Source of the DNA: Candidatus Methylomirabilis sp.
GTDB lineage: Bacteria; DYJV01
DNA: 32,607 nucleotides
Direction of reading: 5' to 3'
Assembly (NCBI GenBank): GCA_020722945.1
Contig: DYJV01000025.1
Location: 1-32,607, forward strand
A program made the position numbers and the translations under genes. Below the pieces are notes generated by a model, which was given only the letters and a program-made list of their open reading frames with translations, was not told the DNA's origin and searched no databases. Shown piece after piece: positions 24,330 through 32,607 of the stretch (within the stretch, counting starts at the first letter, position 1; the number at the start of each line of letters is the position of its first letter).

Positions 24330-27221
24330 ATGTATAATCAAATATCCATTTATAAAAAAATGAATAGATTTTTTATGCTATCTTTATTTACGCTTTCACT
24401 TTTTCTTTTTTTTATATTTATTTTTATAAAATATCCATCTTTTATGAAAGAGAGAGAAAGTGTTTTAGAACAGAAGAAATTGGAGTTTAATTTATTGCTA
24501 AAAAATTTTGAAGAATTTTTTAATTCTTTAGAGTCTAAAAGTTATCAAATCGCAAACAGGAGTGTTATAAGAGATGCTCTTATCAAATACAACCAAGGGT
24601 CTATGACTATTGAAGAGTTGAATCTTTTATCTTTATCAAAATTAAAAGATGGTCTTGAATATTTTCCTGAAGCAAAAGGTTTTGTGAGGTGCAGTGATAA
24701 TGGGACTCCTGTATTAAAGATTGGTTTGGTAATTGATCCGATTTTTAAAGTTATGCCTAAAGATATGAATATTGTTTATGGTGAAGTGTTTTTTTATGAA
24801 AAAGAGTTCTACTATACACTTGGAGTCCCTATTAAGGGTGGGGTGAATCGTAATCAAAAAGTTGGCTCTGATCTTTACCTCATATCATTATCAACTATCA
24901 AAAAAATACTTTTGGAGAGTAAAAGTAAGTTTGAATATGGAACTTTTTCTCTTGCCTTAAAAGTTGATAGTCAAACTTTTTCAGATATCTTTACACCATC
25001 AAAGATTTATAAATTTGATACATCAGTAAAAAAAGATTATCAAGATGATGGAAAGAGTATCACAATTTTATCACCAAGTTTCAAAATCCCAAATTTTTAT
25101 ATTGTTTACAAAGCTGATAAAGATTTACTCTTTAAAGATTTAGATAACTTTCTTATTACCCAGCTGCTCTTTTACTTGACCCTCTTGGTTGCTGCTTTTA
25201 TTCTCTTTTTTTGGGCATCAAAAAGATTTAAAAGGGAGGTAACTAAATCATTAAAAGATATGGAGCTTCAAACAGACGAGGCAACCTCCAATCTTGACAA
25301 TGTCAAAGCAGAGAAGACTCAGATATTAAATTTTATAGGTAGTGCTGTGTGGATATTAGATAAAGATGGGAAAATATCTTTTGTAAATCAAGCAACTGAG
25401 AAAATTTTTGGGTATAAACCTGATGAGATGATTGGTAAAGATCACTGTGGTTTCCTGAAAATTTCTGACAAAGAGGGTCCTATTCCTGATAAATGCACGG
25501 TTTGTGAATCTGTTCGTAGTGGTAAATTTTTTGAAAATATAAAAAGAAAAATTTTTACCAAAGATGACAAAATTATTGACTTCTCAATAAGCACATCCCC
25601 TATATTTCAGAAAGGTGAGATAATAGGGACAATACTTATTTTAAATGATATTTCAAAAAGTGAGAGATTAATCTCTGATATGAAAAAGCTTACTGAGGTA
25701 ATCAACAGAATGCCTTCAGGAGTTGTAATTACTGATAAAAATGGAACCATAGAGTATGTTAATCCATCTTATGAGAGAATCACAAAGTATAGCAAAGATG
25801 AATTGATAGGGAAAAATCCAAGAATTTTCAAAAGTTTTATGCAAACAAATAGATTTTATGAGAATTTTTGGCATACTATTTTAAGTGGTAGTGTCTGGAT
25901 GGGGAATTTTATAAATAACAACAAATACAAAGAGTTGGTATATGAAGAAGCAACAGTTATCCCGGTCAAAAATGATAGTGGTGAGATAACAAATTTTATA
26001 GCCATAAAACATGATGTTACAGATAGAAAAAATATCTCTGACAAATTTAACCAAATTCAGAAATTTGAATCAATTGGACTTCTTGTCGGTGGTATTTCCC
26101 ACGATTTTAATAATATACTTACCGTAATATCGGGCTATAACGAAATGGTTTTGAGTTCACTAAAAGAGGATGATACTCTAAAAAGTTATATTTTAAAAGT
26201 TAATGATGGTATTGATAAGATGTCGCAACTTGTAAAACATTTATCTGCTTTTACAAGGAAACAAGATTATAACCCTGAGGTGATAAATATTTCAAAAGAG
26301 GTTAAATTAATAGAAAATATGTTAAGAAAGCTTGTTAGTGAAGATATAAAATTTTATTTTAAATACAAGACTCAAGACTCTTTTATTATTGCTGATATTA
26401 ACAATATTCAGGTAATCTTGATAAATCTCATAAAAAATGCATCAGATGCAGTAAATTCAAGGAAAGATAATTTTAACAGGGAGATAGATGTAATTGTTGA
26501 TTATCTTGATATAGGGGATGAAAATGTCTATAATCTTGATAAGGGTGGTTATGTTGTAATAGCTGTTAGAGATACAGGAATAGGTATCCCTGAAAGTATG
26601 ATAAATAGAATTTTTGATCCATTCTTTACAACCAAAGGAGTTGGTGAGAATAGTGGTTTGGGATTAAGCACAGTTTTGGGGATCGTAAAGCAGAGTGGTG
26701 CTTATATCAATGTTACTTCCAAAGTTGATGAGGGTTCAAAATTTGAAATATTGTGGCCATGTTATAGAAAAGGTATTAAATCTGAGATACCCAGCAAAAC
26801 TCCACTAACTTCTGAAAATAATCTACCTGTCTGCCCAACAGGCAGGAAAAAGAGGGTGATGGTGGTTGATGATGAGATTGAATTGGCAGAAATTACCAAA
26901 GCAACACTTGAATCTGTTGGTTACTCTGTTGAAATATCAGCAAATCCACTTTCTGCAATGGAGTTGCTCAAAAAGGAAGATTATAAATTTGATTTAGTAA
27001 TAACAGATATTATTATGCCGGATATCAATGGTAAAGATTTTTATGAAAAAGTTCATTTAGAAAACGATAAAATAAAATTTCTCTTTGTATCAGGGTATCC
27101 TGTTGGGGTGCTTGAGGAGAAAGGTTTCAGAATTGAAGAGCAAAATTTTCTCTCTAAACCTTTATCTACGACAAAACTTTCAAAGAAGATAAATGAGATA
27201 TTCTCAGACGAAAAGGGATAG
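24330..27221 (+). CDS. Membrane hybrid sensor histidine kinase (two PAS, HisKA, HATPase, receiver)
   Basis: 963 residues from ATG 24330 (aaggag 8 bases upstream). TM1 about 13-34, an extracytoplasmic sensor of about 235 residues (dCache/double-PAS-like, unassigned), TM2 about 273-296, a helical linker, PAS1 (331-445, with Cys373, Cys389, Cys392), PAS2 (452-568), HisKA with phospho-His591 in GGISHDFNNIL, HATPase with N box around Asn703, DTGIGIP (748-754), FDPFFTTKG and SGLGLS, then a receiver with DDE (847-849) and phosphoacceptor Asp893 in ITDIIMP. No DNA-binding output is present, so the signal must go to a partner. The kinase core resembles NtrB-type kinases. Its position before a sigma-54 flagellar operon is suggestive only. 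Confidence 0.93.
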   Translation: MYNQISIYKKMNRFFMLSLFTLSLFLFFIFIFIKYPSFMKERESVLEQKKLEFNLLLKNFEEFFNSLESKSYQIANRSVIRDALIKYNQGSMTIEELNLLSLSKLKDGLEYFPEAKGFVRCSDNGTPVLKIGLVIDPIFKVMPKDMNIVYGEVFFYEKEFYYTLGVPIKGGVNRNQKVGSDLYLISLSTIKKILLESKSKFEYGTFSLALKVDSQTFSDIFTPSKIYKFDTSVKKDYQDDGKSITILSPSFKIPNFYIVYKADKDLLFKDLDNFLITQLLFYLTLLVAAFILFFWASKRFKREVTKSLKDMELQTDEATSNLDNVKAEKTQILNFIGSAVWILDKDGKISFVNQATEKIFGYKPDEMIGKDHCGFLKISDKEGPIPDKCTVCESVRSGKFFENIKRKIFTKDDKIIDFSISTSPIFQKGEIIGTILILNDISKSERLISDMKKLTEVINRMPSGVVITDKNGTIEYVNPSYERITKYSKDELIGKNPRIFKSFMQTNRFYENFWHTILSGSVWMGNFINNNKYKELVYEEATVIPVKNDSGEITNFIAIKHDVTDRKNISDKFNQIQKFESIGLLVGGISHDFNNILTVISGYNEMVLSSLKEDDTLKSYILKVNDGIDKMSQLVKHLSAFTRKQDYNPEVINISKEVKLIENMLRKLVSEDIKFYFKYKTQDSFIIADINNIQVILINLIKNASDAVNSRKDNFNREIDVIVDYLDIGDENVYNLDKGGYVVIAVRDTGIGIPESMINRIFDPFFTTKGVGENSGLGLSTVLGIVKQSGAYINVTSKVDEGSKFEILWPCYRKGIKSEIPSKTPLTSENNLPVCPTGRKKRVMVVDDEIELAEITKATLESVGYSVEISANPLSAMELLKKEDYKFDLVITDIIMPDINGKDFYEKVHLENDKIKFLFVSGYPVGVLEEKGFRIEEQNFLSKPLSTTKLSKKINEIFSDEKG
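26826..26846 (+). repeat. GC-rich hairpin inside the kinase linker
   Basis: cctgtctg (26826-26833) and caggcagg (26839-26846) form an 8-bp stem with one G-U pair and a 5-base loop. It lies in the HATPase-receiver linker (encoding LPVCPTGR) and stands out in AT-rich surroundings. Confidence 0.55.
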
Positions 27222-27493
27222 GGCTGAAGGCTGAAGGCTGAAGGGGAAAAGGGGGAAATAGTTGTTAGTTGAGAGTTGTTAGTTGTTAGTGTTTAGAGGA
27301 GAAAAATAGAGAAAAGACCACCCTGCCGATGATATAGTTTTTTTAAAAAATCATTCTCCATTCTCAATTCATCATTTACAATTCATCATTCATCATTCAA
27401 TATTAAAAGGTGAGTAACCATCTCTTCTAATAATAACTTGATAAAAATTTTTTCTAATTTTTATTTGCTAAATTTCACACTTCACACTTCAAT
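27222..27493. repeat. Four stacked degenerate heptanucleotide arrays
   Basis: In the 357-bp gap before flgB four short arrays share a 7-bp period: ggctgaa x3 at 27222-27242; ttgttag-type x5 at 27262-27296 (one ttgagag, one tgtttag); cattcat/cattctc/aattcat-type x7 at 27352-27400; cttcaca-type x3 at 27473-27493. Between them are purine-rich or plain AT-rich stretches. They resemble the short tandemly repeated repetitive (STRR) heptamers known from cyanobacterial genomes. No gene lies in this gap. Confidence 0.85.
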
Positions 27494-27532
27494 CTCAAAT
27501 AGAGCATTTAACTTTCTCTTTTTAATTTAATA

Positions 27533-27550
27533 TTGGCATTTTAATTGCTT
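27533..27550 (+). promoter_or_regulatory. Sigma-54 (-24/-12) promoter for the flagellar operon
   Basis: TTGGCATTTTAATTGCTT has GG at 27535-27536 and GC at 27547-27548, exactly 10 bases apart, in the TTGGCA-N6-TTGCT context of the RpoN consensus. Transcription would start near 27560, just before the flgB ribosome site at about 27567-27573. Confidence 0.85.
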
Positions 27551-27578
27551 AATCAGAGAAAAAGATAAGGAGGGTAAA

Positions 27579-27995
27579 GTGGGACTCAGCTTATTTGACC
27601 AAAATATCTCAAATCTTGAAGCTTCAATGAATATAAGAAGTAGAATACAAGATGCTATTAGCTCAAATATTGCTAATGTAAATACTCCGGGATACAAATG
27701 TAAAAATATAAATTTTCAGGAAGAGTTTGAGAAGGTTGTTCAACAGAAGAAACCTATGGATATGGACGCTACCAACGAGAAACATTTTAAAATCCATTAT
27801 GAAAAAAATGATGGTTATCAGGTAGAGCAGAAAGATTGTGACAACTATATATTGGGAAATGATAAGAATAACGTTGATATGGATAAAGAGATGTCAGAGA
27901 TGTCAAAAAATAATTTATATTTTACCGTTGAAAGTCAAATTCTTGTCAAAAATATGAAAATTTTGAAAGATGTAATTATGCAAGGGGGTAAATAA
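27579..27995 (+). CDS. flgB: Flagellar proximal rod protein FlgB
   Basis: The 138-residue protein has the rod-protein N-terminal block RIQDAISSNIANVNTPGYK (split over residues about 22-40) and a C-terminal coiled helix ending LVKNMKILKDVIMQGGK. FlgB forms part of the proximal rod joining the MS ring to the driveshaft. The start is GTG 27579, with aaggaggg 4 bases upstream. The stop overlaps the flgC start (TAATG). First gene behind the sigma-54 promoter. Confidence 0.96.
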   Translation: MGLSLFDQNISNLEASMNIRSRIQDAISSNIANVNTPGYKCKNINFQEEFEKVVQQKKPMDMDATNEKHFKIHYEKNDGYQVEQKDCDNYILGNDKNNVDMDKEMSEMSKNNLYFTVESQILVKNMKILKDVIMQGGK

Positions 27996-28435
27996 TGAGC
28001 TTTCTTAATGCTTTTGAAATCTCTACTTCAGGATTGAGTGCTGAAAGATTTAGAATTAATGTCATAAGCAGTAATGTTGCTAATATTAATACTACAAGAA
28101 CCGCAGAGGGTGGTCCATATGTGAGGAAAGATGTTCTCTTTCTTGCTTCACCTGTTACTGAGAATAAGTCTTTTAGTCAAAATCTTGATGATGAGATTGA
28201 TCTTCAAAAAGTTGAGGTAAAGGAGATCGTAAAGGATCAGAGACCACCCATCTTAAAATATGACCCTTCACATCCTGATGCTAATTCTGAGGGGTATGTT
28301 GCGTATCCTCACATAAATATTATGGAAGAGATGGTTAATCTTGTGAATGCTTCCAGAAGTTATGAGGCAAATGCAACTACATTGAGAGCGGCAAAAGATA
28401 TGGCAATGAAATCTATTGAAATTATAAAAGGTTAG
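27995..28435 (+). CDS. flgC: Flagellar proximal rod protein FlgC
   Basis: The 146-residue protein has the N-terminal FEISTSGLSAERFRINVISS and SNVANINTTRTAEGGPY rod signature, and the C-terminal block YVAYPHINIMEEMVNLVNAS followed by RSYEANATTLRAAKDM, typical of FlgC. It assembles with FlgB and FliE. Its ATG overlaps the flgB stop by one base. Confidence 0.97.
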   Translation: MSFLNAFEISTSGLSAERFRINVISSNVANINTTRTAEGGPYVRKDVLFLASPVTENKSFSQNLDDEIDLQKVEVKEIVKDQRPPILKYDPSHPDANSEGYVAYPHINIMEEMVNLVNASRSYEANATTLRAAKDMAMKSIEIIKG

Positions 28436-28446
28436 AGGTTTGAGCT

Positions 28447-28734
28447 ATGATAGATAAAATAAATAGCAGTATTCCAACTCAGATTCAGCTTACCAAAAAA
28501 TCTACGGATAAGGTCTCTACTTTCTCTGAAACTTTGGGTGATTATATAAAAAGTGTAAGTAATGACCAGTTGGATGCGAAGCATTCAATAGAGAGGTTTT
28601 TGAGGGGTGAAGAGAAAGATATCCATAATACTATGATAACTATTCAGAAAGCAGATATATCGCTTCAACTAATGATGCAGGTTAGAAGCAAACTTATAAC
28701 TGCTTATCAAGAATTAATGAGAATACAAATATAA
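28447..28734 (+). CDS. fliE: Flagellar hook-basal body protein FliE
   Basis: The 95-residue protein has the FliE pattern FSETLGDYIKSVSNDQLDA (about 27-45), then a C-terminal helix with LQLMMQVRSKLITAYQELMR. FliE links the MS ring to the rod and is the first axial protein exported. The length is normal. It sits 11 bases after flgC with an agaggt-type site. Confidence 0.96.
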   Translation: MIDKINSSIPTQIQLTKKSTDKVSTFSETLGDYIKSVSNDQLDAKHSIERFLRGEEKDIHNTMITIQKADISLQLMMQVRSKLITAYQELMRIQI

Positions 28735-28748
28735 GAGAGGGAATTTAG

Positions 28749-30410
28749 ATGGCTGCTTCAATTGGTGATTTCTTAAATAAATTTACAAAAATGGAGAAAA
28801 TTCATAAAATTATAATTTTGTCAGGGGTTGGGTTTATGCTTCTATTTACTATTCTGATAATTTCATTCTCCAACTCAAAAAAATATGTTCCTATATATTA
28901 TAATCTCCCTGAAAGCCAATCTGGCGAAGTAGTTGAATTTCTCAAAAAGCAGCATATACTTTACAAAATAAATAGTAGTTCAGGACTTATTGAAGTTCCT
29001 AATGAAAGTGTATATGAGGCAAGGATGCAACTTGCAAGGTCAGGTTTGCCTGCGAGCAAAAATATAGGACTTGAGATATTTGATAAAACAAAATTAGGAC
29101 AAACTGAGTTTGTTCAGAATGTAAATTATATAAGAGCAATACAGGGTGAACTTTCAAGGTCAATAGAATCTATAAGAGGTGTCAAGTCTGCAAGGGTTCA
29201 TATTGTAATACCGAAAGATTCACTTTTTAGCCAAGAGCAACTTCCTGCTACAGCATCTGTAATTATTGATTATAGTGCTGCTGAAGGTAAAATGAACAAG
29301 AATCAGATACAAGGTATCGTAAATCTTGTTGCTAATTCAGTAGAGGGACTCAAAGTAGAAAATGTGAAGATAATAGACTCTTTTGGTAATATAATAAGCG
29401 ATATTTTAAAAGATGATAGTGAAGATGTTACAGGTGAAGTAAATAAGAAACTTGATTATAAGAAGAAGATGGAAAGTTATTATGAAAAGCGAGTTCAATC
29501 AATGCTTGAACAGGTTGTTGGAAAAGGTAAAGTTATAGCAAGAGTTACTGTAGATATAGATTTTACAAAATCTGAAAAAATTATGGAGTTTTATGATCCT
29601 GAAAATATAGCTGAAAGAAGTCACCAGAAAACAAAAGATACTGCAGTAGAATATGATGCTACCAAAGGTGGTGTCCCGGGTGTAGCTTCCAATGTCCCTT
29701 CAGTGATGGCAGATCAGAATAGTAAACTTGTGAATGAGAATTTAAAGAAAAATATGAATAAAGAGCAGGAGATTGTTAACTACGAAGTTAGCAAAACTGT
29801 GGATAAAATAGTCAATGCAACAGGTGTTTTGAAAAGAGTTTCTGTTGCTGTTGTTGTAGATGGTATCTATAAAGAAGTTAAGAAAGATAAAAAAGTTATA
29901 AAAGAATTTTCTCAGCGAACTCCACAGGAGATGGATACCTTTAGAGAGATAGTCAAAAAGGCAATAGGATTTAATGAAACCAGAAAAGATCAGGTGGAAG
30001 TTTCATGCGTTGCTTTCAGTTATAATGAATTAGATGAAATTACTGATAAAATCCAGCAGGATAGGAAGAATGAAATTATAATGACTGCAGTTAAATATGG
30101 ATTGACAACATTACTCTTATTGATTATATTTATCTTTATATTTAGGCCTTTCTTGAAAATTATATTAGAGAGAGTGAAGCCTCCTGCAGAACTAATTAGA
30201 AAACCTAAAACAATTGAATCTCTTGAAAAAGAGATTAAGGCAAAAGGTGGTCAAGTTGGACAGGGAGGAGTTTCAGCAGGGGGTAAAGTATCAGGTGAAG
30301 AGGGTTTAGAAGCAAAGGGTCCATCACCAAGAGAGATACTGGTTCGGTTGATAGAGCAGAATCCTAAAGAAGTTTCCAAATTAGTTCAGCAGTGGGTAAG
30401 GAGCAGATAG
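28749..30410 (+). CDS. fliF: Flagellar MS-ring protein FliF
   Basis: The 553-residue protein has TM1 (about 21-43), the periplasmic ring-building motifs (KVKSARVHIVIP-like VKSARVHIVIPKDSLFS near 146-162 and GKGKVIARVTVDIDF near 257-271), TM2 (about 445-470) and a cytoplasmic tail. The C-terminal PREILVRLIEQNPKEVSKL and QQWVRSR is the FliG-binding segment. It forms the MS ring in the inner membrane. The stop TAG is followed directly by the fliG ATG. Confidence 0.97.
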   Translation: MAASIGDFLNKFTKMEKIHKIIILSGVGFMLLFTILIISFSNSKKYVPIYYNLPESQSGEVVEFLKKQHILYKINSSSGLIEVPNESVYEARMQLARSGLPASKNIGLEIFDKTKLGQTEFVQNVNYIRAIQGELSRSIESIRGVKSARVHIVIPKDSLFSQEQLPATASVIIDYSAAEGKMNKNQIQGIVNLVANSVEGLKVENVKIIDSFGNIISDILKDDSEDVTGEVNKKLDYKKKMESYYEKRVQSMLEQVVGKGKVIARVTVDIDFTKSEKIMEFYDPENIAERSHQKTKDTAVEYDATKGGVPGVASNVPSVMADQNSKLVNENLKKNMNKEQEIVNYEVSKTVDKIVNATGVLKRVSVAVVVDGIYKEVKKDKKVIKEFSQRTPQEMDTFREIVKKAIGFNETRKDQVEVSCVAFSYNELDEITDKIQQDRKNEIIMTAVKYGLTTLLLLIIFIFIFRPFLKIILERVKPPAELIRKPKTIESLEKEIKAKGGQVGQGGVSAGGKVSGEEGLEAKGPSPREILVRLIEQNPKEVSKLVQQWVRSR

Positions 30411-31421
30411 ATGGCTACCAAAGGTGAGTTGACAAAAAAGAGGAAGATGGCTGCAATTATTCTTGCACTTGGAGATGATGTTGCATCAAAAATTCTTACA
30501 AATCTTGATGATATGGATCTACATATTTTAGGGAATGAAATGACATTTATGGACAAGGTTTCCCCTAAAGAGCTTGAAGGTTATATCAATGAATTTATAA
30601 AGGAGCTTGGAAGAGAGCCCGAAATTGAAGGTGGTCTTGAGCATATAAGGAAGATATTAATAAAAGCTTTTGGTGAGGAGAAAGCTCGAGTAATGCTTGA
30701 AAAGATTGGAAGCCCTCTTAAAAAGATACCATTTTATTCTCTTACAAATATTGATTCCAAAATGCTTGCAGGTTTCATAAAGGGTGAGCATCCTCAGACA
30801 ATTGCAGTAATACTTGCTCACCTTGAAAGTAAACATGCGGCTGATACTCTCCGTTATTTACCTGAAAATTTACAAACAGAGGTTATGTTTAGAATAGCAA
30901 AGCTTGAGACTGTTTCTCCTGAAATTGTCAATGAGCTTGAAAAAGCACTTGAAGAGGAGGTCAAATCTGCAGGTGGATCAGAAAGCCATCAGGTTGGTGG
31001 GATAGAACCTGTTGCGGAGATCCTTAATAATGTTGGCAAAGATTTAGAGAGGAAGATCCTTGAATCGATAGAAGAGGAGAACCCTGAAATTGCTGAAGAG
31101 ATAAGGAAGAAGATGTTTGTATTTGAAGATCTCAATTATGTTGATGATAGAGGTATTCAGACAATACTTAAAGAGATCAATAATGAAGATCTGCTACTTG
31201 CATTAAAAACAGCCACAGAGAGTATTAGAGAGAAAATCTTCAAAAATATGTCTTCAAGAGCTTCTGAAATGATAAGAGATGATCTTGAAGCTATGGGACC
31301 TGTGAAGCTCATAGATGTTGAAAAAGCACAGCAGAATATAGTTCAGGTTGCAAAGAGACTTGAAGAAGAGGGTAAAATATTTGTTGCAAAAGGTGGTGCA
31401 GGGGGTGAAGTAGTTGTCTAA
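30411..31421 (+). CDS. fliG: Flagellar motor switch protein FliG
   Basis: The 336-residue protein has all three domains: N-terminal FliF-binding, a middle domain with GEHPQTIAVILAHL (about 120-133), and a C-terminal torque domain with MFVFEDLNYVDDRGIQTIL (about 234-252) and the later RASEMIRDDLEAMGPV. It sits in the switch complex, interacting with the stator and FliM. An aaggag site lies in the fliF end. The 3' end overlaps fliH by 8 bases. Confidence 0.98.
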   Translation: MATKGELTKKRKMAAIILALGDDVASKILTNLDDMDLHILGNEMTFMDKVSPKELEGYINEFIKELGREPEIEGGLEHIRKILIKAFGEEKARVMLEKIGSPLKKIPFYSLTNIDSKMLAGFIKGEHPQTIAVILAHLESKHAADTLRYLPENLQTEVMFRIAKLETVSPEIVNELEKALEEEVKSAGGSESHQVGGIEPVAEILNNVGKDLERKILESIEEENPEIAEEIRKKMFVFEDLNYVDDRGIQTILKEINNEDLLLALKTATESIREKIFKNMSSRASEMIRDDLEAMGPVKLIDVEKAQQNIVQVAKRLEEEGKIFVAKGGAGGEVVV

Positions 31422-32241
31422 TCAATCGATAAAAAACTTTCAATTTGAACAATTTGATCCCCAAAATTTAAAAGGGAAGAAAAGTGAAAGTCTGTATAAA
31501 TTTGAAGAGAGGAAAGGGAGTGATTTTAAATTATCATTTGAGCAAAGCAATGATATAAAAACCTACTTCTCCCCACTTTTTATAGGTTCTAAAAAGGTAA
31601 CAATGGAGGATTATGACAGACAGTTGAAGGATTACTATGACCAGAAGCTTGCTGATATTAATAGAGAGTTAAAGGAGTATTCAGAGAAAAATAAGGCTTT
31701 AGCAGAAGCACTCCTTGAAAATAGTAAAAAAGAGGCTGAATCTTTATTTGAACAGAGAAAAAATGATGGTTATAAAGAGGGTTTTGAGCATGGTTCGACT
31801 GAAGGTTTTAAAAAATCTTATGAAGAGCATAGTGGTAATTTTGATGATTTGAAAGCACTGATACAAGATATTGCTAATTTTAAAAATAGTTTGCTTGAGA
31901 AGTATGAAGATAAAATCAAAAATATTATTATTGCTATTGTTAAGAAGATAATAAAAAGAGAGCTTGATAGAGACTCAAACAGCATCCTACTCGAAAATAT
32001 CAGCTATCTTCTTCATAAGATAGTGGATAAAGAGGAGCTTACTATATATGTTTCTGCTAAAGATTACGAGTTTCTTAATAAAAATATTGATACCTTAAAA
32101 GATATATTTTCATTGGAAAATGTAAAAATACTCAAATCAGAAGCAGTTGCAGAGGGTAGCTCTATTATCGAATCAAATTATGGAACTTACGATTTAGGCG
32201 TCCAAACTCAGATTGATGAATTTGAAAATATGTTAAAATAG
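31414..32241 (+). CDS. fliH: Flagellar assembly protein FliH
   Basis: The 275-residue protein has a long charged helical N-terminal half (about 65-150, Glu/Lys-rich coiled coil) including YKEGFEHGSTEGFKKSYEE, the G-x-x-x-G repeat type of FliH, and a C-terminal FliH/HrpE domain with IVKKIIKRELDRD and YGTYDLGVQTQIDEFENML. FliH restrains and positions the export ATPase FliI. The start is TTG 31414, overlapping the fliG end, with ggggg 8 bases upstream. fliI does not follow. Confidence 0.93.
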   Translation: MSNQSIKNFQFEQFDPQNLKGKKSESLYKFEERKGSDFKLSFEQSNDIKTYFSPLFIGSKKVTMEDYDRQLKDYYDQKLADINRELKEYSEKNKALAEALLENSKKEAESLFEQRKNDGYKEGFEHGSTEGFKKSYEEHSGNFDDLKALIQDIANFKNSLLEKYEDKIKNIIIAIVKKIIKRELDRDSNSILLENISYLLHKIVDKEELTIYVSAKDYEFLNKNIDTLKDIFSLENVKILKSEAVAEGSSIIESNYGTYDLGVQTQIDEFENMLK

Positions 32242-32530
32242 CTATTTTTATTGATAATTCCTTTAAATTTAATACTCTATAGAGTTAATCTCATCCCATC
32301 TACAAAACTGTTCTTTATTTTTATCTTAACTATTTCTAAAGTGATGTATTATTTTTAACTATTTTAAGCCTATGTAACATAACTTTTGTAGATATTATTG
32401 GGTAAGTTGCCTTTCTTATCCTTTTATTGGCTGTGACTACACCAGAACATAAAAGTAAATCATAAAATAAACTCTTCTACTCTTTTCCGATTACCTGATA
32501 CAATTTCAAGGTTCAAAATTTGAATTATAG

Positions 32531-32552
32531 TGACAAACTATATTTTTTGTCA
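32531..32552. repeat. Small inverted repeat next to the repeat-like element
   Basis: tgacaaa (32531-32537) pairs with tttgtca (32546-32552) around an 8-base AT loop. It overlaps the left edge of the 32548-32582 element and may belong to it. Confidence 0.45.
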
Positions 32553-32582
32553 TTTCGACGAGCGTAGCGAGGAGAAATCTCA
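32548..32582. repeat. Probable dispersed repeat element (ATTTC...GAAAT type)
   Basis: The stretch tgtcatttcgacgagcg continuing to gcgaggagaaatctca is bounded by complementary atttc (32552-32556) and gaaat (32574-32578), with a GC-rich core unlike its surroundings. I recall close relatives of this sequence as abundant intergenic repeats in several bacterial phyla; copy number here cannot be judged from one window. Confidence 0.55.
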
Positions 32583-32607
32583 AGGGTAGTCTCAATAAAA
32601 AGATAAA

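Larger units (their letters stand above)
32242..32607. other. Gene-free region after fliH
   Basis: No ORF or RNA gene is supported over these 366 bases. It contains a 6-bp mirror hairpin ttcaaa-a-tttgaa near 32513-32525, the hairpin at 32531-32552, and a GC-richer repeat-like element at 32548-32582. fliI/fliJ are expected in many flagellar operons but are absent here. Confidence 0.7.

Noticed and set aside
27222-27493. CRISPR array
   Set aside because: The repeats are 7 bp, degenerate and directly adjoining, with no spacers and no cas genes.
32228-32245. Palindrome aaaatagctatttt at the fliH stop as a terminator
   Set aside because: Only five A-T pairs could form around a 4-base loop, too weak to terminate.

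Overview
The window is strongly AT-rich, densely packed bacterial DNA from a Gram-negative, flagellated, respiratory organism. The pointers are a MltB-type transglycosylase, a periplasmic multihaem cytochrome c, a membrane Fe-S oxidoreductase, a sigma-54 promoter in front of flagellar basal-body genes, and B12-dependent acyl-CoA metabolism. This mix suits Deferribacterota (Calditerrivibrio/Deferribacter-like) or a similar deep-branching anaerobe. That assignment is inference; there is no rRNA in the window. I saw no tRNA, CRISPR array, transposase or phage gene.

Layout. (1) 1-342: the 3' end of a coiled-coil membrane protein built from DNA-level 75-bp repeats. (2) 476-1518: pncC/cinA-type amidase and thpR, converging on and overlapping a cobyrinate a,c-diamide synthase gene (1485-2876, minus). 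(3) 3232-4970: a small unknown protein, then a COG2187 phosphotransferase-like protein and a COG0645 kinase separated in the same frame by one TAA. (4) 4932-9882, minus, almost all overlapping: HD-GYP response regulator, B12-binding mutase subunit, MeaB GTPase, MBL hydrolase, cupin, MltB-like transglycosylase. (5) 10097-17776, plus: a Re-citrate-synthase-like enzyme with an added C-terminal Cache/PDC-like domain, an aconitase/LeuC-type large subunit, a 4HBT thioesterase, then three peptidases (Csd4-like M99, Ste24-like M48, M23). (6) 17923-20732: long-form SAICAR synthase, a phosphonate-type hexapeptide acetyltransferase, PyrF. (7) 20880-23533, minus: a heptahaem membrane-anchored cytochrome and a fused HdrE/HdrD-type oxidoreductase resembling Etf:menaquinone oxidoreductase. 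(8) 23994-32241: a solo FlhB C-terminal domain, a hybrid histidine kinase, heptanucleotide repeats, then a sigma-54-driven flgB-flgC-fliE-fliF-fliG-fliH operon. The last 366 bases carry no gene but hold a repeat that looks dispersed.

How it works together. Regions 4, 5 and 7 could share acyl-CoA/propionate oxidation: methylmalonyl-CoA mutase parts, a citrate-forming enzyme with an aconitase-like partner, and a membrane complex able to pass electrons from ETF to quinone. The peptidases resemble the toolkit that bends cells in Helicobacter and Campylobacter. The most unusual points are the synthase-sensor fusion, the oxidoreductase-cytochrome pair and the peptidase run.
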